NCBI GenBank assembly: GCA_013399305.1 | Contig: VXAI01000179.1 | Location: 173,030-237,029 of the forward strand | DNA from: Rostratula benghalensis | Lineage: Eukaryota > Chordata > Aves > Charadriiformes > Rostratulidae | DNA length: 64,000 bases | Direction: 5' to 3' | Part shown: one piece after another, positions 36,201 to 49,657 of the stretch | How positions within the stretch are numbered: position 1 is the stretch's first letter | How the letters are laid out: each line of letters opens with the position of its first letter | The notes under the pieces: generated by a model | What the model was told of the DNA's origin: nothing | Seen by the model: only the letters and a program-made list of their open reading frames with translations | The model's database searches: none | Made by a program: the position numbers and the translations under genes

Positions 36201-38780
36201 AGAGTGTAAATTGAGCTCATATGTTCATTTTCTAGACTATTCAGGCAGAAAGTCTGGATATTGCTGGTTGGTCCAATTGCAGTTAATATGACTTGAATAC
36301 ACTGTTGCCTGGTACCTGTGAAGGAAAGCACCTTCCATGGTCTTGCACTAATAAGTACCACAGGATGGACTTTGAAAGCACTTGGAAGAAATGGAATTAT
36401 TTTAAATGTTCCTCACAAACTGATTTTTCTCTTCTGGAGCACCTTTTATGGTCAACTCACTCCTCCTACCCTCAACCCTTCTTCTACCCTTCCAGCCGTG
36501 GCAATACGTCCTTGCGACTGCGGAACCAGTCTTTTGGAGCTAGCAAGCAGAGTATCAAGGATTTCCAGTGAGAGGAGAGGATCACATTTGCTCATTCCCC
36601 ATTTTTGCAGTGTTTGGGCTTCTGAACTTCCTCTGATTGCATATGATTAACAAGAATAGGTGAATTTTAGAAGAAATTCCAATGGGCTAGCTGAGATCAG
36701 AGATTGCCATCTCCCTGTGGGCAAAAGTTTGATGTCTGGGTCCTTGAAAAGGAGTTGTGGAAGCATCGCTCCCTCCTAGACTTTTGTTCTTCATTGTGGT
36801 TTCAAGAGATCTAGATTATATGGACCTATTTTTCTCATGCACTATGTCTATTACAGAAGGTGAGCTTAGTCGTCTGTTCATTTTTATCTTTTAGAGCAGT
36901 CTCTGCCAGATCTTGCCAAACGAAACTCAGACACTGTTCAAAGTTTAGCAAGGACTGAAGGCTACTCTTGGTAGGCAGTTTGATATACCTGCCATGCTTT
37001 CCAGGATGTGGAAACTCAATACTATAGACATGGCCAGAGAGTGCCTCAGAGCACTGTAGCACTGCTTAGTTCAGATGTAGATAGATATCTGATCTCTGGC
37101 AGTGGATATTACCCAGGTTCAGTTAAAAGAGAATGATAATGTGCACAGCACTGCAAAGCTGAACTGGCTTTTTTGGTCTGATGACCAGGAATGATGTGGC
37201 CCACAAGGGTCATGCAGAAAAATATGCAAGAGAATGAAAAACTGAAACCAGGCTTTCCCAGCGATGACCTGGCCAACAGAGTCCCCTCAGTGCTAGGTGG
37301 TCTAAGCTCTCCTTTCCTGTCTTCTGCTTCCCACCTCTGACCACAATCTCACCTGGTTCTCTGGGTTCCTACAAGGCATCCAAACTTAATTCAGTCCAGA
37401 AAGAAAGACTTGAGATACTAGTACTTCTGCTATGTCATCAAAGCATTATGGCACTGATGAAAGATGATGATCTGTGTCATGTTATGATCCATGACAAGAG
37501 ACTGTTAAATGTCATTTTATACACAAAAATTTTTAAAATCATTTTCAAATTTGACCTATGCAAATGTTAATACAATTTTGGAGCCAGATACTATAATTTA
37601 CCTTAGCATGTTTTTGTGATGCAATATATGACACTTCGGTGATATCATAATGAAAATAACAGTAATGTCACTGTAGTCCAGGGCATTGCTGAAGGCAATA
37701 GGAAATATTTTAACAGAGGAAGACAGCCAAGGATATGTAGGCACGTGCATTGTTATGTGGAGGAGGTTTTCCTTTCAGCAAACTCCATAGCAGCAACTTT
37801 AAACAAACAACCAACCAACTCCAACACCCAAAACACTAAAAGACTAGGAAACACTGGAGAACCAAAACATGCAGTAGGCTGAGGAAGGAAAAAGTGGAAG
37901 GGTTTACAGAGAATCCCTTTGTAGCAATGAAGTGAGGGGGAAGTAAAAGAAAGAAAACCAAACAAGTTTTTCATTTAGTTTTTCAGTATTGTATTTTAGT
38001 TCAGAATTTCAGGAAAAAAGATATTCAATAATTTGTGGAATTCCTTAGATACTTATGTAATCTGCACTTATCTGCTTTATTATTTGCAAGGAGCCAGCTA
38101 CCAGTAGCAAATATTAGGAATCCGTGAATCCTCGTAATGCCTAGGTAAAAGCTATTGGAGGAAACAACATAATGATGTTTTTTTATCATAATAACAAGGA
38201 AACTACAGAGAGATACAATTTTTTACATTTGGGATGGTCCAGGATTGAGACATGTAAGCAGGTTGATGGGGATCACATAGGACAAGGCAGAGTGCTGCTC
38301 TCTGGTGTACAACAGGGGCACAGCAGAAAGAAGGACATTGGTGACCACATCTATGCACACCTGTTTCAGATTTTTCACTTCTAGCCAGAATGCTTCACAG
38401 TTTTCATTGCTGGAAAGACATAGCCTTGGAAATTATACATGTTTTCCAATAATTTATTTACAGTACAAGGTTGAAGATTACTGATGGAAGAAAACACACA
38501 ACCATGGATGAAATCTCTTCTGGAAGCATCCTCTGCTATGCCAGCTCCAGACACCAATGTCTTGGAGACTGTAGACTGGAAGTTTGCCTCACATGACTGT
38601 GAGGACATTGGGCATTCCTTATGGCAAGGAAGATAGAAAAGGCACATTGCTTTATGGGGATACTCTTACAACACAATTATTAAGGGAGATGATAATAAAG
38701 CTTTATGTCCTGCCCACCATAAGACTTCAACCATGATTCTACTTATCTGTTATTGTGCCTCTGTGGGTGTAAAACTGTTA
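33267..38780. other. Unique AT-rich non-coding DNA, no gene seen
   Basis: No recognised exon or transposon. It contains an A-rich run (34952-34985) and a stretch of caaccaac-like units near 37805. Open frames reach about 114 codons (36017-36361, minus) and are unrecognised. Confidence 0.55.
34952..34985. repeat. A-rich low-complexity run
   Basis: Oligo-A with G interruptions over about 34 bp. No element body is recognised upstream. Confidence 0.88.
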
Positions 38781-38890
38781 TCATTCAGGTTGGAAAAGAC
38801 CCTTGGGATCATCGAGTCCAACCATCAGCCCTACTCTACAAAGTTCTCCTGTACACCATATCCCCCAACACCACGTCTAAACGACTCTTA
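38781..38890 (-). mobile_element. CR1 LINE, 3' fragment in antisense orientation
   Basis: The plus strand reads atcattcaggttggaaaaga, cccttgggatcatcgagtcc, aaccatcagccc, then tacaccatatcccccaacac, cacgtctaaac. This is the reverse complement of a CR1 3' end of the subfamily with a long ORF2-to-tail spacer. The expected further 5' part (the blocks that follow 'cgtctaaac' on this strand) is missing after about 38890. Confidence 0.9.
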
Positions 38891-41800
38891 TCATCCCAGT
38901 GTACCAACCAACTGGTGATCTAGTTTACACAGTATCACAGCAAAAGAGAAAATCCCAAAATAAAACCTTAAACCAGCTATGTTAGTCTTGAATTACATCA
39001 GTACATTACAGTACTTATAAGTGCAACTTCTTTTTTTCAGCAGCTGCCTTCACGTTTTTGTAAGCAAAGTCCATAATCTTCAATTCCATATTAACATTCC
39101 CTAGGTGACTCAGCTTTGGTTCTCAGCTCCCAGCTGCCTCAGTTTTGTCAGCACTGAGCAACTCAGTGGTTAAATTATCCCTGTGCCCTGACAGAAAGCA
39201 CAAATTAAACACTCTTTTGCTGAACCTGCTCTCAGCTCACAGCCTACAGAATGGGCTCCAGGCAAAATGTGGTCATTCTCTGTCTTTTATCCAACACCAC
39301 TGTTTTTACAGTGTTTTTACAGAAGATGTGGAGGCCCCTGGCAGCTGTGCCCCAGCCACCAGGCCTTAGTTTGTTTTTTAGGTTATGTGAATGACCTATG
39401 TGGGAGGGAGGATGGAGGGGATGGAAGGAGGGCTAGCTGTATTCAGACAGCATACAGGCAAAACCAGCTACATTAGCTGAAGAGTGAGTATGAGGGGATT
39501 CTCCTGAAAGGGCTATTTTTAGCTTCATCTGGATCATGTTAAATATTCACTGGCATCTGAGACTCCCTTTCTCCCACTCAGTGATGCTACAGGACCACAT
39601 TTGATCCTTCCAAAAGACCTATACAGAAGAAAGACTTGAGCAGTGATGGCCTTGATCCCAAAAAATTACTGTAACTAATGTGTTGTCAGTAGTGACAAAT
39701 GAGGAGGAAATTATATTTTTTCAGCTGTGAAAGAGAGACTGGTCTAGATTCAGTGTTGAACTGAGCCCCAGCTCCACAGCAGCATTTAGAAATGTGCATC
39801 CTAAATAGGAGGGGTGCTTTGGTTCCAGAGAAGCAGGATTTTAGCCACATCCCTACTTGTTCACCCATTTTCTATTAACCCTATCAGTCATTTTTCTATT
39901 AAGTGTCTTGAATTTGACAAATCATTCTGATCCTTGTATCATTGGAACTGAACTGCCTTTTCCAATAGTTCAGGCCAGTGTTTTTCTGAAAACCCATCTT
40001 CCTTCACTGGGTAGGAATCTTTCCTGTCTGTAAATACTTTTTGCCACAATACTAATCTGTATTAATTAAGAATTCTGGATGATTCTGGATGGAGCTTGGC
40101 AGGAGGAACCTGGATTCAGCAGATATAGAATGACTACAGAGTAGATCACAGAGAAAGCACCTTTGTCTAGTACAGTCAGATATTGCTTGCTTCCCCATGA
40201 CAAAGTAACATGTAACTTATTTCCAGTGATGCAAGAGAAGAAATAAGCAAAGCAAAAAGCACAAAGTTTTTTAAAAAGTTTTTTTTCTTTTCAAAAAAAA
40301 CCCCAAAATGTTTGTTCCCGGGGCACTGGGAGGTCACAGGTTTTAGTTTCTTACATTGCTGCTTGGATATATGATAAAGTGCAAGTAGATCAAGAGAGAG
40401 AAAGGTGCTCCACACATAAATATTTTCTGAAGCGGGAACTTTAGATGCTGCTAACAGACTGTGACTTGTAAACTCTCCTGCAGGTTTCTAGAATCCTGGA
40501 CACTCTATACTTTTTAGTAATACATGATGTTTCCATAACACAAAGTGCTGAAAAGTAACAATTACTGCATGATTTGTATTTACATGGTTTGGAGAGTATT
40601 AGGACTATGAAAGGGGCTGACAAAGAGTGGTAGATGAACTGCTTTTCCAGTATCTGTAAAGTTGAGATATTTAGCACTTGCTGGGGATGAATATTCCATA
40701 TTGAGAATTTAAAACTTTCCGTAATTCTTATATATATAAATTGAAATTTTGACACCTGCCCTGTAAAGTGCAAGTGCAAGGAAAGGACTCAGAGGCATAA
40801 TCATCTTCCATATATTTCTTGAACACTCATATGACTTTTCCAAGTAATTGCTCTTTGAGTTTTATACATTGTTATACCAGGTGGCAAACTGCAATGGAAT
40901 AAACTGCGTAGTACCTTGCCATGTAACAGGAAAGCATGTAATACCTAGCGATAGACCCAACAAACTCTACACCTATCACCTCGTGCTTTTGAGTGGGTTG
41001 TTTACTAGACTATCTGGGCTGGGTTTGTTTTTTCTGCCTGCAGGGTTCGTGGGCTCTGTCTTCATTGTGCACACCAGTTTGCAGCATTCTCTCATGCCAA
41101 GATACTTGTGTACGGCTTTATCAAGGGTGACAGTGATTTATTCAAAGAAAAATTTTTGCCTATATTTCGTGGTGGGTTTGGCAATCCCCTCTTTTCCAAA
41201 TTTGCCGTGTCCTCCAAGAAAGAGGAATTAGGTTTAAGAGGCTCTGCAGCTGTTTGGCATCTGATATTCAGAGCTTATTATTATTAGTGATTTGTGATCT
41301 CTAACCAGTGAGATCGCTCCTTTCTCTAAACAGTTTTTACTTTATTTTTTTCAAAGGGAACGTAAAACTTTCCTTCTTTAAAGGCCAATGAAGGGAGGTG
41401 AAGACATTTATTTTTCAAATGTTAATAAAATGAACTTTATAGTATTATTTCAATGACTGATTAAAAATATTATTTATACCATACGAGTGCTTCTATGCAT
41501 ATTATAGGGTGTTTCATTTGTGATCCAGTTGAGATAGCACAGCTCCATTTCACTTAACAGTCCTACAGAATGAATCCAAATTATTCACAGAACTCTATGT
41601 AATATAAACTGAAGTACCTCCGAGTAATGTATATGTTTATGGTTTTCCATTCTATGGAAAAGAGACATTTGTGTTTGCAAAGATTCAGGTAAGTCCTGTG
41701 GCTTGTATTAAGCAGGAGGTCAAAATAACTGATCACAGTGGTCACGTTGGTCTTATACACCACAAACCTATAATGAGTTACACCTTGCTTAACTCATACA

Positions 41801-43424
41801 ACCCATTCCATTGGCTCCAAAGGTAGTGAATCCATGTATACTGATGGAGGGCTTCGCCCTATATTCCCTCTTTCCAAAAGATGCACGTAAATCTTGCTTC
41901 TTCAGTTGCCATGGACAAGTTCTGAGCAAGCTTCCTCATAAATTTCATTAATGTAAATCAAATATTTTATTCTGGTCATGCAGAACAGCCCCCGTGTGCT
42001 GAACTGTGCCATGCTCAGCCCTGGCTGTAAGCCACCAACAGGTAATGTAGTCATGGAATTGAACAGTGGTCAGAAAGCTTGGTTTTCAGAGTAAACATTT
42101 GGGCAGGTTTCCAGCTCCCAAGGTCATTGTCACCAACTGTGTTATTTGAAATCACATCTCATTCAAACTTTGTTTTCTAGATATGGATCTGAAGTAAAGT
42201 TTTCTTTGTCATGTGCTTCCTTGGAACATACTTGTGCTGGAGCCTTGAGCTGGTACTAGGGTTTGTGCTTAAGACAACAGTTTGTCTGAATTTGGATTAC
42301 ATATTGGGTGACAATTACTGCTGCAGATAATTACAGTATTTTGCTCTTTAACACACCTTTCCTCTGGAAATCCTTCAGAAACTATACAAATGTTACTGAG
42401 GTATGAAAAGGCTCCTGAGTGGGTAGAAAGTATTAATTGAAGCATTCTGTAGGTTAATAAATATGGCAGATTCTAAGGTTACAAAGCAGTCTTATCCTTA
42501 AGTTTCTTGTCATTGCCACTAGGTAATACTATGGAAAAGACAGCAGGTTAAACTAAAAACTTTTATTAAAATCTGTTTTTGGTTGAATTTACATCGCAGT
42601 GAAACTGCAGAATTCAGTAAGCTTTCACTGGAGACTTTTGGTTGGTTGTGTGTGTACAAAACAATGATTGTTGTGTCAAAAAACTTTATGGAAAACTGGG
42701 CTAAAAAGGAGATTTTTCTATCTGCTCTCTATCTTGCTTTTTCACATCTTTTCCGGGACTCTCTCTTCTGTGCAGAGGGGCTACCAAAGTAAGTCTTGTG
42801 CTCAGAGATACTCACGATGCTCCCGGTTTGCTGACAGTGGGATTTGGGCCAGTTGTCCTAGCCCGCAGAACTGGCAGAGGAACTGGTCAGGAACTCAGAG
42901 CTATTTCCCAGAGAAGAAACAGTAGTCCTTAAAAGATAAAGATCTGGCCCCTACAGCTGAGGAACAGTTTCAGTGCCATGCTTGTAAGAAGTGATTCTCA
43001 TTTTCATCAAAAAGTTTTCTAGCTAAAACCAATTAAATTATGGCTGCAATAGGGTTTGTATCAAATACTCAAAGTCAGCCTAGTGTGACCCATTAGATAC
43101 AGCCTGGGAATCCAGCAAACTGGTTTCTACTACTGGCATATGAGCATTTATGGAAAAAAAATAAACTGAGTTTTTTGTTCTTTCAACTCCTGTGTCTGCC
43201 CAAAGTAAACAATTGCATGGACTTCATTTGTAAAGCACCTTGAGCTCTGCAGAGGTCTAGTCTAACAGCTGGGTGTTATTAGTAGTCTGTTAGGTTGATG
43301 TTTTATACTATATCCATGGCAATGGTATATCTGAATGACTTCCAAAGGTAAAAATAAACAATATAGTTCTTTAAACATTATTTCTCCCATAAAGGAAGAT
43401 GTGTACTTATTTTTAGTTCAATAT
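38891..43424. other. Unique AT-rich non-coding DNA, no gene seen
   Basis: No recognised transposon or exon. The 127-codon frame at 40848-41231 begins at TTG, is hydrophobic, and spans a ttttttctgcctgcag sequence that resembles a splice acceptor. No family is recognised and it is not annotated as coding. Confidence 0.55.
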
Positions 43425-43497
43425 CAATCCTGCTTTAGCAGGGGAGTTGGACCAAATGATGTCTAGAAGTCCTTTCCAACTCTGACAATTCCATGCT
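43425..43497 (+). mobile_element. CR1 LINE, 3' terminal fragment
   Basis: The order is cctgctttagcaggggagtt, ggaccaaatgatgtctagaa, gtcctttccaactctgacaa, ttccatgctt. It preserves the 'ttggac(t)agatgatctc(c)agaggtcc(c)ttccaac' core with several substitutions. Only the last 70 bp is left. Confidence 0.85.
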
Positions 43498-46400
43498 TAA
43501 GAAATACTAACAAAATTCCACGGAAGGACATGCAGAAAGGAAAACGCAGGGAATAAGATTAGATTTGGATGGAAAAGTGGTGGCGAGAATTGTATAGTTC
43601 CCAGTGGCATTAATTTTATGATTCTGATTTATAAATCTTATTTTAGGTAAATAAGTTTCACTGATTGAAAGGTTTCCAGAGAAAGGAGCTCCTAACAATT
43701 ATTAGTATCTTAATGGGAGGTTTGTCCATCACATACTTTAATCCCTGTATGCAAAAAAGAATAACATCATTATTCTTGCATCATTAATAAATGCTTAATG
43801 TTGCGGGGAGGACACTAGACTTCAAGAACTAAAAGTAGTTGGTAGTAAGTTTTGACATTTGACCAAGCACAGGTGCAAATTCTTTTCCTCCTGTATTTTG
43901 AAAAACAGATAGGTTTACCTAAGACTGCAGGCCAGTGCTTTGGTAGGTTTTTAACACCACTTCAGAGTATGTTACATGTATATGTTTATTCTCTTTTTGT
44001 ACTATATTGTTTCAGTATTGTTTTTAAAGATACTTCATCCCTAGATCCATCAGGTTTAAAAGAAACAAGTCATGAAGGGCATGATGTCCCTAACATTGTA
44101 TCCAATTTTTCTAGTGGTACTTTCACAGCACTCTTGTTGTCCATCTTACCCCATGAAAATTCATGATTTTGCAGCATAACTCTGCAAAAACCCTTTGAAG
44201 GCTGGATGAAGAAATAACCCACTCACTGATGCTGCTTCTATTTCTATTCTTTGTGCTAAAATCATTTGCCTCAGGGAATGATTGAAACCCAAACCCACAC
44301 AAGTGAGCACTTGGCCACGGGTCTCCTCTGTCCCTATGTGGTATCTCTGTGGCCGTGAGACTTGTTTATTTTGTAACTTTTATCAGTTTGTAGTGTTAAA
44401 AATACCATCTGGGCTGTTCTGCAGCCACTAGAACAGTACTTTCACAGCACTGAGTCAGACATAATGTGTTATGTGGGGCATAATAGCATATGGGAACACT
44501 TGAAGTCTCCAAGCAGCCTGAAAGAGAGCAGTGTAGTACAAAGAGATCCAAGCCTGGTGCACCCCTCTGTTCTGCCTGCTGGGAGTAGCCTGGGAGCAAA
44601 ATTTCCCTAAGAAATGCACCTGATGGTTTCTAAGGGAGCTAACTAACTTATTCCAGAAGGAAGCCCAGGAGTAAACTGAATTACATTCATACAGGGTAGG
44701 CTGCCAGGGGACTGTGATGGATGCAGGAAGTGAGGACACAACCATTGGAGAGTACAGACATATCCAGATGAAAAAGGTATGTACTTATGAGCTGAGCTAA
44801 GTTATGAATGTACTTAACAGACTCTGTCCTTCATAAGAGACCGCAGAGGCAGCACAAAGATAGCTCCCTAAAGCAGCCAGTGGGACTATCCTAAAAAGCC
44901 TGCAGAAACACAAGAACTTCAGCTAAAAGAACAATGCCAAAGCACCCGCTTTTTTGTTTCTTCTTCTACACAAATGTTACTGCTTTTTTTTCTTATTACC
45001 ACTAATGTCTCAAGTGTCAAAATCCAAGAACTGAGTCTCCATAAACAGTTATTTTGGAAGATGGAATATTTGTGGTCAGTTTTGTCAATGAAAAGTTCTT
45101 TTGATGTGCAGCTACAGCAGGGAGCAGGAATCTGCAGCTGCAAGAGGGAGAGCAGAAAAGTAAGATCACTGTTTTATAGATTTATTTATTTAAATGAAAT
45201 TGCCTGCTTCAGAATTGCAGTCAGCTCTGTCAGATGTGCAATTCACATTATGTGAATGAAGGCTGAAGTGCTGATTCTTGCTCAGAGTTATTTTGCAGCC
45301 TATTGTCACTTCTGCCATGTCAGGACACGAGCTTCTTCTCCCAGCTTGTCACACTTTAGCAGTGAGGTCAAACCAATCAGATTTATCCAGTCCAGGGAAA
45401 AATGAAAATCACAAGGATAACCTTTTTGGAAGATTTAGTTACTGCTGAATCTTTAACTATAATACATAGGGTACAGTACAAAGACTTAAAAACAAAGCGA
45501 AGCTCCATCTCAGAATACCACACAGCACAATGAATGCTAATTATTTAGTTTAAACACTCAATTATCTGGAGATCTGCCTCCAAATCTCACTTCCAAAATA
45601 GGCAGAAACTTTGTCTGAACTGTCTAAACATTTGTGTGTCATATGAGCTTTCCTTTTCAGGTTTTTATACCCAAGGTTGTTCGGGTTTAGGCACCTAACT
45701 TCAAGAAATGGATAATAGCCATAAGCCCAGTATGTGGGATGGACTCAATCCTGTTGGAGCAGCTGAGAGTCAGCTCAGCCTCTTCAGCTGAGTTGAGCAA
45801 CATCCTTCTGGCTGTTCCTGGTTGTTTTCTACTCCAATTGTTGAGCTCTGAGATCTCGCTCTTTGGTGCTCAAATCCTTCAAGCAATTGTGCAGGGAGAC
45901 TGGATGGATCTTTTTTGTCCTCTGACTTTTGTCTCCTGGGATATATCTGAAAGTAAAGCTTTGCAACAGTGAGGCTTTGTCCATGCAGCTGGGGGTAGCA
46001 CCCTAATGTGTGCTCCAGCCACAGGTAATCAGTCTAAGGGAAATTTAGTGCTAAGCCAACCAGAAAGATACCCTTTGATGCCAGAGGGTTGACATGGGCT
46101 CTTCTCCTGTGACCAGCCATGCATCCCTAATGACACACGGCCACCACAGAGAGCACAGTTCCCATCAGCACGATGTCTAGCAGGTGAGACAGGCATTTTC
46201 TTGAACGGTCTCTTACCTGGTGTCCTTTCAGTGCAATCGCCAGAAAGGTAACATTAAATCACAGCTGAAAGTACTAGAAGAATGATTTGACACACCAGTA
46301 ACTTCAGCAAGTTTCTTACCACTTCTCAGTGATCAGTTAGATGCTCTTGAATGAGAACAGAATCCTGTCCTGTAAGCATTTCTAATCCACCTCTGGGTAT

Positions 46401-46882
46401 GCTGGGTCCCTTGCTTACCTTTTACTTGGATGTGGAGTGCTCATAGAGGTGGTTATGGATCAAAGGCAATTTAGGGAACCTCTAGCTCCAAGTTAGGCAG
46501 GTTTCTGGCCATAGCAGCACCCTTGACATTAGCACACACCATCTCACTGAACGTGCCAAGACAGAAATGTAAGCGTGAGTGAACTAGTGTTGGGACATGT
46601 ACACACTGTAACTTGTTTACCTACAGGTTTGATAGGTTATTTAGTCTCAAATATCTCTTGAGACATAGCCCTGATGACTTCTTTTTGGGGTTGTATTAAT
46701 TTTTTCATGCTGCCCAGCATGCAGACTACAGGATGTGTGTGGCTATCAGGACAAATCACTCTTCCACTGATCTTGTCTCAGTCACCTTTTGTTGACACTT
46801 AATAAATCTCAAATAGGCAGACATTCACTTGTATATATATTATATTCCTCGTATTTCCAGGAAACATATTCAAGGAAACAAA
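43498..46882. other. Unique non-coding DNA, no gene seen
   Basis: No recognised exon or repeat family. Open frames at 43852-44166 and 45739-45972 are unrecognised. Confidence 0.55.
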
Positions 46883-47245
<363 letters not shown>

Positions 47246-49603
47246 TGCATAGACACTGCTCAACTTTCTTATTCTTATGAATAAGGAAAACAACATCCCG
47301 CAATGTGGCCTACTTAGCAGAAAATATGCTCAGCCACAGTAGATGAATTATACCTGACTTGTAAAAGTGTTCAAGCAGCAAATCAAACAGCAGTTACTTC
47401 TAAATAATGACACCAAAATTAACAGAAGCATTTCTCCATTCCTCTACAATATCGCTGCTTGTGAAGTCCCCTTGTAATAATGGCATCTGATGACTTGCAG
47501 GCTAAACACAAAATAATTACTCCATTGTTTTACATGAAGTAGAGGATAATTATTTCTGGAATTTCTATTAAGAGACCTAGAAGCTGCAGTAGGTTATGCT
47601 TCTACTGACTTAAATATATCCGAGACATAAAAATGGTGGGTAAAGGAGCAGTTTGGTTTACATTTTCTTTCCACTCTGCTACTGCACAGAGCTGGAGAGA
47701 GCTGAGTCCCACTGTTCCTACAAAGTGATGTTATCCTTACAGCTACTTGTGTCAGCCAAGCCATATGGACCGTGCATTTGAAGACTGACCTCTGCTCGGG
47801 TTATATTTTCACAAAATTTTAAAAACAACAGGATTGCTTCCTTTTGTTTATCTATTCCCTTGTTCAAATAAAAGAAGTTGAAATAATATGAAACATGTTG
47901 AGTTTCACTATCAGTTGGACTAACTTACATAGGCATAGAACTATTCTAAGTATTTAGAGCCTTTAATTAGTATGTTTTCATAAACAGACATTTCTAATCT
48001 CTTTGGACTTTCAAGCAGATGTTTTTGAATTAAAATCATTCTATTTCAAAAGACATCACCAGGCTTATTATAATATTTAAATAATACATTCCTTTTGATC
48101 ACAGTATTGTGACATACCTCAGACATCTTCATTGTTTGTGCTATTTCTTCAGAGCACCAATGAAAGATGATATTGTGTTGGCACTGAATCAGCTGGTTAT
48201 GCTGGACACTTCTCTGTGTTACGTGGTATTTATTAAAATCAACCCTATAAACAATTTAAAGCTATTACTGTGACACGAAAGGTCTTTAAAATAATTTTTG
48301 CTGACCGAAAGACTACAAACTCTGACCTGCTTCAGCAGTTTGCATGAGAAAGCAAGAGCAATTTTTCAAGTATCATATATAAAAGAAAAAAGAAATCTAC
48401 ATTTCATAGTACCTGGTACAAAAATTACATTTGACAAAAGAAAATATTAAAACAAAATAGCAAGTGTGATCAGAAAGAAGAGACCAGGTACATTTCAAAG
48501 GGACTGACTAGTTCACTTTGGTTGTACTTTGGCTTGCATCTGCCCTACACGTAAGACATTACACACTTTTATAGATGTGAGATTCCTCATCACTGCTGCA
48601 ACACTGTATTTAATAGAATTATTGGCACAACTGAGCTAAAAAAGTGCCATTCCTGAACCGCCATTTGGATGTTTCTATTCTCCAGGGGAAGCAAACCTAT
48701 TTTCTGAGGAACAGAAGAAACAAACTTTTTTAAAATAAAAATGTTTTATGGTTTTTTAACAACTGTCTGCTGATAGAAGTCAAAATTCTTATATGATAAA
48801 AAATATCCAAAATACCTGAAAAGAATATTTTCATTTGAAATAGGCTTAACTGTCCCAAGTACTCTGAGCCTTAATTCAATAAACACTCACATGTGTTTGG
48901 TCAACTCCAGGGGAATTTTGATATGTTTGTCAGTACCCTACTAAAATTGGTTGCTGTTCTGAATATCTAGATTTTCATACTTTTTTCTGTCTTGTTTAGA
49001 GCATTGCCAAAGTTGTAGGATTCAGATCTGGAGGCTAGAATGGGAAGAAAGCAAATACTTTCCAAGATAATATTTCACTCCAATAATCTCAACATCAGCT
49101 TGCAGACAGAGCAATGCAAAGATGCAAAGGCACCAGCAATATCTGGCCTCTGTCATGTGTATTCCTGTTTGCCAATGTATTTTACATAAAATATATAATT
49201 AACCCTTCAAGGCATACAGGACATTACATTTTCAATCTCTTCCTGCCTTTTTAAAATGTAAAAGGAGAGTCTGAATGTACCCTTTTTTCTGCTTTTTCTA
49301 AACTTCAGAAATATCAGAAACAGGACATTTTACTGGAAAATGTTATTTATATCTATTTAACAAGAAGTTAAACAAAAAACATCCTTTACTCAAAATGTTC
49401 AATTGCTCAGTGTTTGTTAACAACACATTTTAAGCACTCTGATTAACATCCTTTACTTCGAAACCTCTCAGCCTTCGGTTATTCCTCAACCTCTTATTTC
49501 ATTGCCTTTCCACTCATTTATCAAATTTTCTAGGCAACAGAAGATGCATTTCTTACCAGTGAAAAAGGAGTAGAAAAATAAAAACATATTTTGTGCAATG
49601 CAT
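47246..49603. other. Unique AT-rich non-coding DNA, no gene seen
   Basis: No exon or transposon is recognised. The stretch is strongly AT-rich with many TAATT and ATTTAAA words. Confidence 0.55.
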
Positions 49604-49657
49604 CTGGCAAAAAACCCCCCCCCATAGATAATTCTACGGGGTGGGGTTTTTTGCCAG
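49604..49657. repeat. Near-perfect hairpin with 20-bp arms
   Basis: The left arm (49604-49623) is ctggc, six A, nine C. The right arm (49638-49657) is gggg, t, gggg, six T, gccag. Nineteen of 20 positions pair, and the single mismatch lies inside the C/G run. The loop is 14 nt (49624-49637). No known transposon termini flank it. It could be a folded RNA, a foldback mini-element or an inverted-duplication scar. Confidence 0.9.

Noticed and set aside
34054..36260. Exact 17-mer (ggcagaaagtctggata) at 34054-34070 and 36244-36260
   Set aside because: Similarity does not extend beyond the 17 bases, and one such match is within chance for a 64-kb window.
40848..41231. 127-codon hydrophobic frame with a splice-acceptor-like ctgcctgcag inside
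   Set aside because: It starts at TTG, has no known family, and the acceptor-like motif has no matching exon evidence.
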